Origin: Planctomycetota bacterium | GTDB lineage: Bacteria > Planctomycetota > Brocadiia > SM23-32 | DNA length: 10,589 nt | Assembly (NCBI GenBank): GCA_018334735.1 | Contig: JAGXLK010000035.1 | Location: 1 to 10,589, forward strand | Reading direction: 5' to 3' | Part shown: piece after piece, positions 1 to 6,245 of the stretch | How the letters are laid out: each line of letters opens with the position of its first letter | Numbering within the stretch: the first letter of the stretch is position 1 | The notes under the pieces: generated by a model | The model's input: only the letters and a program-made list of their open reading frames with translations | Database searches by the model: none | What the model was told of the DNA's origin: nothing | Translations under genes and position numbers: made by a program

Positions 1-396
1 CGGCAAAGCGGCGCTATCGCGCGCGCACTCCAAAGCCAGCACGATGCGCTGGCAGGGTACCATACATATGTTGATTTTTGTTGCGCCCTGCGGCACGAGA
101 CATTTCCCGCAAACCAGGGACGCTGACGGCACCGGCCTGTGTGGTGTCCCGCGGGCCATGGCGCGCTGTGGATCGCGGTATGTTAAAACGGACCGACGGG
201 GCGTTTTACTCACCGCTGTGTCGTTCTGCCTTACCTCATCTCTCCTTCTCTAAACGGAGAACGACAACAAAAGATACTCGCAGCCGTTTTTCAACGGCAA
301 TTCGCCTTTACCTTCTGCGCAACAGCAGCGCTGAAATCCTGTGCCTTTCCACGGTATACTCAAATACCCGGTAGAAGATGCAGGCTGTACCGTTTC
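1..396. other. Intergenic region downstream of the arsenite permease, no gene recognised
   Basis: This stretch lies 3' of the minus-strand permease. Short ORFs run through it on the plus strand, but none has a ribosome binding site with a recognisable protein, and their composition (Arg- and Ser-rich) looks like chance translation. Two dyads are visible. The first pairs AAAACG (185-190) with CGTTTT (202-207) around a small CC/GG core. The second pairs GTCGTTCT (220-227) with AGAACGAC (258-265), extended inside by CC/GG at 229-230 and 256-257. Either could help end the permease transcript. A minus-strand reading frame is open from about 63 to the window edge, but it has no supporting signal. 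Confidence 0.6.
185..207. terminator. Weak bidirectional terminator-like hairpin
   Basis: AAAACG at 185-190 pairs with CGTTTT at 202-207, with an inner CC-GAC-GG pairing. The stem starts with an A run and ends with a T run, so both strands would give a hairpin followed by U residues. It lies about 190 bases past the permease stop codon, and the T runs are only four bases. The call is therefore tentative. Confidence 0.25.
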
Positions 397-1710
397 TTAT
401 GTGACCGGTCTCTGCGTCTTCGCCGGATTGCGCGGGAACCAGCTGGTGGTATGGAGGCAGATCTTCACCAGCATCAGCATGACGGGTACCTCGATCAGCA
501 CACCCACGACCGTGGCGAGCGCGGCGCCGGACTGGAGCCCGAACAGCATGGCCGCGGTGGCCAGAGCAACCTCGAAGTGGTTCGAAGCACCGATCATCGC
601 CGCCGGGGCGGCATCCTCATAGTCGAGCTTCAGGAGCTTTGCCAGCCCGTAACCAAGCCAGAATATCACGTTTGTCTGTATGAACAGCGGTATGGCGATG
701 AGCAGTATGGCCTGTGGCGCCCTCACTATACGGTCGCCCTGGAGGACGAAGATGAACACCAGGGTCAACAGCAGCGCCGCCATCGTTATGGGTGTCAGCA
801 GGTGCAGGAATTTTTCCTCGAACCACTCCTTCCCTTTCGTTGCTATAATCCATTTGCGGGAGAAATACCCGGCCACCAGCGGGAGCGCCACATAGACGAA
901 TATCGATAGCAGCAACGCTCGCCATGGCACGGGTAAACGCCCGACTCCCAGCAGAAATCCGCCGAGCGGGCCATAAAGCACGAGCATGGTCAGCGAGTTG
1001 ATCGCCACCATCACAAGGGTCAGCCCGCCGCTGCCTTTGGCCAGATAACTCCAGACGAAAACCATTGCGGTACAGGGAGCTATGCCCAGCAATATGGCGC
1101 CGGCCAGGTAGCTGCGCCATTGGCGCACGGCCAGGCGTCGGGTGATGCCGTCCGGAAGTTCATCTCCCTCGCTGTAGTTGATCGCCTCCGGGTCCACTTC
1201 CTTTTCGTTCTCCATATCGTACAGGGCAATTCGCCCGTCACCAATCTCCGCACCGACCGGATCATCCATGCCCAACGGCACCCGGACGTATTCCATCGTG
1301 TCCTGCCCGATGAAACCGACAAAAATGGATCCGAGAAACACGGTGGCGATCAGAGCCATGGAAAAGGGTTTGATCGCCCAGTTGACAAACAGGGTCAGCA
1401 GGACCGGTTTCACGTTTTTGCCGGCACGTATGACCTCACCGAAATCGATCTTCACCATGATCGGATAGATCATCAGGAAGAGGCATATCGCAATCGGCAC
1501 GGAGATTATCGGCGCACCCTGGACCGTTATGGACAGGCTGTCGAGAAAACCCGCCAGCCTGGGAGCGATACGACCGATCAGTATACCGGCGACTATGCAC
1601 AGGGCCACCCAGAGGGTGAGATATCGTTCGAATATCCCGAGTGCTTTCTCCTCACGTTCCTCCAGATCCTCGTTTTCCTCCACCTGTCTGCCCTCTTGTT
1701 CTTCAGTCAT
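397..1710 (-). CDS. acr3: ACR3-family arsenite efflux permease with an enlarged loop
   Basis: This is an inner-membrane secondary transporter that exports arsenite. The 437-aa protein starts with an acidic cytosolic tail (residues 1-28). Hydrophobic segments then follow at about 31-48, 68-86 and 103-135, and regularly from 198 to 418, consistent with the ten-helix ACR3 fold. The family signature [13 protein letters not shown] (211-223) contains Cys213, the position of the conserved substrate cysteine. The second signature [11 protein letters not shown] (374-384) contains the conserved Glu380. [10 protein letters not shown] (403-412) is also typical. ACR3 proteins are usually about 350-400 aa. 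The extra length here is mainly an acidic hydrophilic stretch at about 137-197, between the third and fourth helices, predicted outside the membrane. The ATG at 1710 has a GAGGAG ribosome binding site at 1722-1717, six bases away. No arsR or arsC is seen nearby. The family assignment is firm, but the role of the insertion is unknown. Confidence 0.93.
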   Translation of the reverse strand: MTEEQEGRQVEENEDLEEREEKALGIFERYLTLWVALCIVAGILIGRIAPRLAGFLDSLSITVQGAPIISVPIAICLFLMIYPIMVKIDFGEVIRAGKNVKPVLLTLFVNWAIKPFSMALIATVFLGSIFVGFIGQDTMEYVRVPLGMDDPVGAEIGDGRIALYDMENEKEVDPEAINYSEGDELPDGITRRLAVRQWRSYLAGAILLGIAPCTAMVFVWSYLAKGSGGLTLVMVAINSLTMLVLYGPLGGFLLGVGRLPVPWRALLLSIFVYVALPLVAGYFSRKWIIATKGKEWFEEKFLHLLTPITMAALLLTLVFIFVLQGDRIVRAPQAILLIAIPLFIQTNVIFWLGYGLAKLLKLDYEDAAPAAMIGASNHFEVALATAAMLFGLQSGAALATVVGVLIEVPVMLMLVKICLHTTSWFPRNPAKTQRPVT

Positions 1711-1716
1711 TTGTGA

Positions 1717-1722
1717 CTCCTC
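1717..1722 (-). promoter_or_regulatory. Ribosome binding site of the arsenite permease
   Basis: The plus strand reads CTCCTC here, so the minus strand reads GAGGAG, six bases before the ATG at 1710. This supports that start codon. Confidence 0.8.
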
Positions 1723-1816
1723 AGTTCAGTCGACATGGTTTATTTCCGGGTGAGCCGATCAGGTGAAAACTGTGACCTCATGAAATCGCCGTCAGACGTC
1801 CTCTGTCACCGATTAT

Positions 1817-1828
1817 AGGTTACTGATC
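1817..1828 (+). repeat. Left copy of a 12-base inverted repeat
   Basis: AGGTTACTGATC here is the exact reverse complement of GATCAGTAACCT at 2089-2100. This copy continues into a second related unit (ACTGATT, 1829-1835), so it also looks like a short run of ATCAGTR heptamers read on the minus strand. It lies in the permease leader. Confidence 0.55.
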
Positions 1829-1865
1829 ACTGATTACCAGCATTGGCCATTTCGCCATATAACGA

Positions 1866-1894
1866 ATTATACTCCCCTCCCTTTCGGATGTCAA
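1866..1894 (-). promoter_or_regulatory. Perfect-consensus sigma70 promoter reading toward the permease
   Basis: On the minus strand the -35 box TTGACA (1894-1889) is followed by a 17-base spacer and the -10 box TATAAT (1871-1866). All twelve box positions match the consensus. Transcription would start near 1859 and give a leader of about 150 bases before the permease ATG at 1710. A short dyad, TGGC (1844-1847) with GCCA (1854-1857), lies at the expected start site and could be part of an operator, but its arms are only four bases. No ArsR gene is present in the window to pair with it. Confidence 0.75.
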
Positions 1895-2088
1895 AATAAC
1901 ACAGGGGGCAGAACTGTGGTGCTGCTTTTGCAGTTTCGGCGTTGTCGTATCCGGCGATACCGAGCCCCATCAATGTTTGGCGGGGCCGACGCACTGACGA
2001 CCCGGGAAAAGTGTTGATCGTGCCTGATGCCGGATTCTCAGAACTCCTGCTCCGCTGGAAAATGCGGCGGGACCAATTGCCCATTTAC

Positions 2089-2100
2089 GATCAGTAACCT
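2089..2100 (-). repeat. Right copy of a 12-base inverted repeat
   Basis: GATCAGTAACCT is the reverse complement of 1817-1828. The two copies enclose about 284 bases that include the perfect permease promoter. Flanking bases are partly alike (ttat on both sides), but no clean target duplication is visible. Confidence 0.55.
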
Positions 2101-2177
2101 GTTATCCGGGGGATTGCAGATTTATTCATCTCAAAAAGTTACAACAATCAGATATACTCATAATCGGAAACTTACTG

Positions 2178-2327
2178 ATGTATACGGAATCGAACCAGAG
2201 CAGAGCGATTGCAATAGATCGGATACGGCACACCAGGGGGATGTATGAGGGCGTTAGCCGCGTTTTGGCTCTTGGCAAATCCCGCCAGGGAATATGGTTT
2301 TTCAATGAGGGCACGGTTGGCCTATGA
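2178..2327 (+). CDS. Doubtful 49-codon ORF, possible gene fragment
   Basis: An ATG at 2178 opens 49 codons starting MYTESNQSRAIAIDRIRHTR and ending at a TGA at 2327. The amino-acid mix (balanced charged and hydrophobic residues, with EGVSRVLALGKSRQG in the middle) looks more protein-like than chance. However, there is only a weak GGA upstream and I recognise no domain. It may be the truncated start of a lost gene, or noise. Confidence 0.2.
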   Translation: MYTESNQSRAIAIDRIRHTRGMYEGVSRVLALGKSRQGIWFFNEGTVGL

Positions 2328-2354
2328 TCGGGATTGCATGCGACATGCCATCTT

Positions 2355-2439
2355 TTTACAGCCTCTTTAATGGGGTAAAACCTGTCCGGCTCAGGTGGCT
2401 CGCACCTGAGCCGTCTGAGAAGCCATTAAGAACTGTAAA
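2355..2439. repeat. Nested imperfect palindrome of about 85 bases
   Basis: The centre is a perfect 11-base stem, CGGCTCAGGTG (2387-2397) with CACCTGAGCCG (2403-2413), around a five-base loop. Further out, TTAATGG (2367-2373) pairs with CCATTAA (2423-2429), and TTTACAG (2355-2361) pairs with CTGTAAA (2433-2439), with unpaired segments between. The whole could fold as one long interrupted hairpin in RNA or single-stranded DNA. No T run follows on either strand, so it is not a standard terminator. It could be a small non-autonomous mobile repeat or a regulatory structure. Confidence 0.6.
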
Positions 2440-2551
2440 GTGAGTAAAAACAACGAGATGTTATGGTCCGAACCCTATTGTCGTAACTATTTACCCTCTG
2501 AAAGGACTTGTTCCCCATAAGCTGGTCCCAGGGCGTAACTTCCTCACATTA

Positions 2552-2580
2552 TTGACTGCGTTCATAGGCATCGTTATTAT
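2552..2580 (+). promoter_or_regulatory. Near-consensus sigma70 promoter of the defence operon
   Basis: TTGACT (2552-2557), a 17-base spacer and TATTAT (2575-2580) match 10 of 12 consensus bases. Transcription would start near 2587. That rules out the TTG at 2581 as a translation start and favours the ATG at 2629 for the first ORF. No other good promoter is seen before the helicase gene, so this one probably drives the helicase and methylase through the truncated ORF. Confidence 0.6.
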
Positions 2581-2628
2581 TTGATTGTCGAGATGGATAA
2601 AACAAATCCGGCAGTACGAGAAGAGGAA

Positions 2629-2934
2629 ATGCCACGAATATTCGATAACATTGATCTTTCACTGCTTCCGGCCCTGCAGGATACGCTCGATGTGTCCGAA
2701 CGGGCGGATTTCTGCGTGGGGTATTTTAATCTCACGGGATGGAAGTCCCTGGCCGACTATGTCGATGAATGGTCCGGTGGCGACAGTGCCTGTTGTCGGA
2801 TTCTTATCGGCATGCAGACCGCACCCCGGGAACTGGTCAGGCAGGTCATGCAGCCCGGTGATGGCGAAAACGACATCGACGAGGTTGAGTTTATGCGTCG
2901 GCATCAGTGCCCGGTTCGCTCCCTGGCGGCTTAA
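2629..2934 (+). pseudogene. Truncated N-terminus of a PLD-nuclease/helicase-type protein
   Basis: This frame encodes 101 aa starting MPRIFDNIDLSLLPALQDTL. The stretches RADFCVGYFNLTGWKSL (about 25-41) and CCRILIGMQT (55-64) match what I know of the first strands of the N-terminal PLD domain in large restriction-type helicases. The neighbouring intact protein has the same layout in different words (SMLVGYFYFSGF, then VKILVGLKVQ). Related proteins run to about 1000 aa, but this one stops before any HxK catalytic motif. Its last dozen residues look unrelated, as expected after a deletion or rearrangement. The ATG at 2629 follows AGAGGA and fits the promoter at 2552-2580; in-frame starts at 2581 and 2593 lie at or before the predicted transcript start. 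Composition here (about 50-57% GC in hand-counted lines) is higher than in the next gene. It could still be translated as a short protein, but I infer a remnant. Confidence 0.65.
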
Positions 2935-2979
2935 AAGGCGTCCGTTTTTCTCTGAGCTTTTGGTGAGAAAGTTTTGACA

Positions 2980-5900
2980 ATGTCAAATATCAGTAGCTTT
3001 ATCACAAACGAGAATAACCTATTCTCTGAGTTGCTCAACAACGTCATTCCCTGCACCCAGCAGGTGTCAATGTTGGTAGGCTATTTCTATTTTTCTGGCT
3101 TTGGCGAAATAGCAGAAGCTCTTAGAGATAAAGACGTGAAGATACTTGTCGGGCTAAAAGTACAAACGAAACTGCAAAAGGTCATACACGAAATAGATGA
3201 AAAGAAACTTGACCAATCTCCCCCAGAATCACGGGAGAAGATACGATTGGAGTATTTCTCCAATCTTGTGAAGCTGTTTAACGACTCAGAATACTTTGAC
3301 TCCCCGGATAAGCAAAAGGCTTTCGAGTTGTTTTACGAAAAACTTAAAGATGGAAGCCTTGAAATACGCAAAACGGATAATCCGAACCACGCAAAAATTT
3401 ACCTGTTTGAGTTTGAGGACGATAGAGGGGGAACGTCGCCGGGTAGGGTGATAACTGGATCTTCGAACCTCACGTATTCGGGATTGAGCGGAAGGCAGGA
3501 GTTCAATGTGCAGCTATATGATCCCAATCATTACAGGGAAGCAAAACGTATTTTTAAGGAAATGTGGGACAGGTCAACTGTAATTGCAGACGAGGAGTAT
3601 CTGGAGGAATTCGAGAGAAAGGTTGTCCAGAATATATGGCATAACAAACACGACAAACATACGCCATACCACCTGTTTCTCAGAGTTTTGAAGGAATATT
3701 TTGATGTTCAAGAGAATGGTTCCATCAAATTTTGCGAACAACTTACAGGTGGAGAGTACACCGATCTGAAATATCAAAAAGATGCTATTCGGGAGTCACT
3801 CGCCAAAATAAAGAAACACGATGGTGTGATTGTGTCCGATGTCGCAGGATTGGGTAAGAGCATTATAGCATCAACTCTGGCGGCCAATCTAAATCTTCGG
3901 ACGGTTGTCATATGTCCTCCTGCCATACTGGATAACTGGGAGGAATATCTGCGCGAATTCAATTTGAAAGGGAAAGCTTATAGTTCCGGCAAGATCGAAG
4001 AGGCACTGAACAAGGAAATAGCCAATGATCATGAAAAGCTGATCATTATTGATGAGGCGCACAAATACAGAAACCAGGAAACGCAGGATTACGGGCATTT
4101 GTATCAGCTCTGCCAGGGGCAAAAACTCATACTGCTGTCGGCCACTCCGTTTAACAATCGTCCTGCGGATATATTTTCTCTCATCAAGTTTTTCCAGGTG
4201 CCTGCGGCGTCCTCAATTCAAACAGTCGAAAACCTTGGTCAGGAATTCAGGCACCTTATTTCTCGATACAAAAAAATAAACAAGAAACGACGCAACAATG
4301 AGCTGACGGAAGAAGAAAAAAACCGAGGGATATCTGAAATATCAGAACGAATTCGAGATATAATCTCTCCCGTTATTATCCGCCGGTCGCGGGTCGATCT
4401 GCAAAAGATTGAGGCATACAGAAAAGATTTGAAACAGCAGGGATTCCAGCTTAATAAAATGCGTCCTCCGGAGGGGCTGCATTATGATTTGCGAGACAAC
4501 GAAAAACTCTATGTTGAAACGTATAATCAAATCGCAGAGGAATTCGAGGGGGCCCGTTACATGCCGGCTTCGTATCTGGATAAACGAAAGAAGTTCAAAA
4601 ATCGGATAAAAGAGGACTTCGGAGGTGAACAACTGCTCGTCCAATCACAGAAAAACCTGGCGAATTTTATGAAAAGGCACCTCATATCGAGATTTGAAAG
4701 TTCGGTTTATGCGTTCAAAATTTCCCTTAGTCGTATGATTCGAGATGCTGAACAGATAAAGCGATACTATGAGGAGCTTGACTGCATTCCCGTCTATAAA
4801 AAAGGCAAGCTGCCGGAGGTTGAGATATTGGAAGATTTGCCGGCCGAAGAAGCGGACCAGGAACGACAGTCAATCCTTGCTGAACTTGAGGATCTTGAAG
4901 ATGAAGGTCTCGAAACAATATCACGGTCCGAAATCGCGGACACGCAATTCATACCAAAATTGAAAAGCGATATCCGACTGCTGAAAAAGATACGAAGGGA
5001 ATGGTTTGGAAATGATGATTCGACGAATAGCTTGTTCTCCAAAGATTATAAACTGGAGGATTTTCAGGATTTCCTTTCGGACAAGCTCAGTGAGAATTCA
5101 CAACGTAAAATAGTCGTTTTTTCTGAGTCCGCCGATACGGTGAACTATTTGAGAAAGGAGTTAGCCGACCGAGGTTTCCATGTGTTTAGCTACACGGCCA
5201 GCGACGCAACGAAGTCTAACCGGCGTACCATCAAACATAATTTCGACGCCAATATTGCGCGCGACTTGTGGGAAGATGAGTATGACATACTGCTCGCCAC
5301 CGATACGCTGTCTGAGGGGATTGATCTGAATCGGGCTGGAATTGTGGTCAACTATGACATCCCCTATAACCCAACTCGCGTTATTCAGAGGGTCGGTCGT
5401 ATCAACCGTATAAGTGATAAATTATTTGATGAACTCGAGATATATCACTATTTCCCCACTGCCCAAGGCGAAGAAGAAATAAGGAAGAAGGAAATCGCCA
5501 CGCTCAAAATGAGAATGATGAACGAAATTTTGGGAACCGATATGAAAGTTCTCACGGATGAGGAAGATATTAAATCTTTTTACGAGGAACAAATCGAGCA
5601 GTTTGCCGGCGAAAAGGAATCATGGGAAACGCAATACATCAATATCCTGGAGGGTGCTGCACAGGAGGATCTTGATCAGGCGAAATCTATACCACACCGT
5701 ACCCGCGTGCGACGTACCGCCGAAAAGAGCAGAAATGGAGCATTGGTTTTCGGTAAAGCTGACGAGGATACCCGTTTCGTCCTTTGCGAAGATGAAGACA
5801 CGTCAGAGCCTTTACCTGCCCGTCAAGCTTTGGAATTACTGCAGGCAGATAAAGACGAAAAGTCTGAGAGGGTATCCGGGGGCTTCCAGACGTTGTATGA

Positions 5901-6243
5901 AAACGCCAAGAAACGTCTTTACGGTGAAACGTTTACGCAACCCAAACGAGACAAAGGCAAAACGAAAACTATCAACACGCTCAAATGGCTGTCTGATAAC
6001 GTTGCTGACGAGCATACAGACTACATTGACAACCTGTTGCGCGTCATCAAAGATTTCGATGGTCTGACCGATGGATACGAAAAGATGATCCGTAATCTTC
6101 CGTTAGAAGAGGAAGATCCGGACGATTGTGTTACAAACTTGAAAAAAGAATTACGACCGGAAGTTCTGCATACAACGATCCAAAAGGTGCAACGAATTAA
6201 ACGAAGTGAAAAATCGCTCATTCTTAGCGAGGAGCTTATCTAA
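2980..6243 (+). CDS. PLD-nuclease and SF2/SNF2-type helicase fusion protein
   Basis: The predicted product (1087 aa) is an ATP-driven DNA translocase fused to a phospholipase-D-type nuclease, probably the restriction subunit of the locus. Numbering from the ATG at 2980, the PLD domain occupies about 1-190, with HAK (137-139), Glu144 where Asp is usual, and GSSNLTYSGLSG (160-171). One HKD motif suggests a dimer. The helicase core follows: DVAGLGKS (287-294, Walker A), DEAH (358-361), SATPFNN (387-393), then a long charged region to about 740. After it come ATDTLSEGID (773-782) and RVIQRVGRINR (800-810, arginine fingers). The last 250 residues are mostly charged and helical, with no named domain. 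A TTG at 2974, six bases after GGTGAG (2962-2967), is an alternative start that adds two residues. The methylase gene starts two bases after the stop, so the two are surely co-transcribed. Base composition is AT-richer than the flanks (about 38-45% GC in sampled lines), suggesting separate acquisition. The domain calls are strong, but the biological role is inferred. Confidence 0.9.
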   Translation: MSNISSFITNENNLFSELLNNVIPCTQQVSMLVGYFYFSGFGEIAEALRDKDVKILVGLKVQTKLQKVIHEIDEKKLDQSPPESREKIRLEYFSNLVKLFNDSEYFDSPDKQKAFELFYEKLKDGSLEIRKTDNPNHAKIYLFEFEDDRGGTSPGRVITGSSNLTYSGLSGRQEFNVQLYDPNHYREAKRIFKEMWDRSTVIADEEYLEEFERKVVQNIWHNKHDKHTPYHLFLRVLKEYFDVQENGSIKFCEQLTGGEYTDLKYQKDAIRESLAKIKKHDGVIVSDVAGLGKSIIASTLAANLNLRTVVICPPAILDNWEEYLREFNLKGKAYSSGKIEEALNKEIANDHEKLIIIDEAHKYRNQETQDYGHLYQLCQGQKLILLSATPFNNRPADIFSLIKFFQVPAASSIQTVENLGQEFRHLISRYKKINKKRRNNELTEEEKNRGISEISERIRDIISPVIIRRSRVDLQKIEAYRKDLKQQGFQLNKMRPPEGLHYDLRDNEKLYVETYNQIAEEFEGARYMPASYLDKRKKFKNRIKEDFGGEQLLVQSQKNLANFMKRHLISRFESSVYAFKISLSRMIRDAEQIKRYYEELDCIPVYKKGKLPEVEILEDLPAEEADQERQSILAELEDLEDEGLETISRSEIADTQFIPKLKSDIRLLKKIRREWFGNDDSTNSLFSKDYKLEDFQDFLSDKLSENSQRKIVVFSESADTVNYLRKELADRGFHVFSYTASDATKSNRRTIKHNFDANIARDLWEDEYDILLATDTLSEGIDLNRAGIVVNYDIPYNPTRVIQRVGRINRISDKLFDELEIYHYFPTAQGEEEIRKKEIATLKMRMMNEILGTDMKVLTDEEDIKSFYEEQIEQFAGEKESWETQYINILEGAAQEDLDQAKSIPHRTRVRRTAEKSRNGALVFGKADEDTRFVLCEDEDTSEPLPARQALELLQADKDEKSERVSGGFQTLYENAKKRLYGETFTQPKRDKGKTKTINTLKWLSDNVADEHTDYIDNLLRVIKDFDGLTDGYEKMIRNLPLEEEDPDDCVTNLKKELRPEVLHTTIQKVQRIKRSEKSLILSEELI

Positions 6244-6245
6244 AT

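Larger units (their letters stand above)
1711..2628. other. Long intergenic region between permease and defence locus
   Basis: About 900 bases separate the two divergent transcription units, and no convincing protein gene lies between them. The region holds the permease promoter, a pair of 12-base inverted repeats, a nested palindrome, a doubtful 49-codon ORF and the promoter of the downstream genes. An open frame of 85 codons on the minus strand (2084-1827) has no ribosome binding site or recognisable domain. The permease promoter sits inside it, so I do not call it a gene. Confidence 0.6.

Noticed and set aside
1..63. Minus-strand frame open to the window edge, starting with ATG at 63
   Set aside because: It has only 21 codons, no Shine-Dalgarno site and no recognisable sequence.
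1827..2084. 85-codon open frame on the minus strand
   Set aside because: It has no ribosome binding site or recognisable domain, and the perfect permease promoter lies inside it.
2355..2439. Integron attC site
   Set aside because: The size and nested pairing fit, but the outer boxes lack the RYYYAAC/GTTRRRY core sequences and no integrase or cassette array is present.
2581..2628. Upstream start (TTG at 2581 or ATG at 2593) for the truncated ORF
   Set aside because: The predicted transcript start near 2587 lies after 2581 and only a few bases before 2593, neither has a ribosome binding site, and the recognisable protein start is MPRIFDN at 2629.
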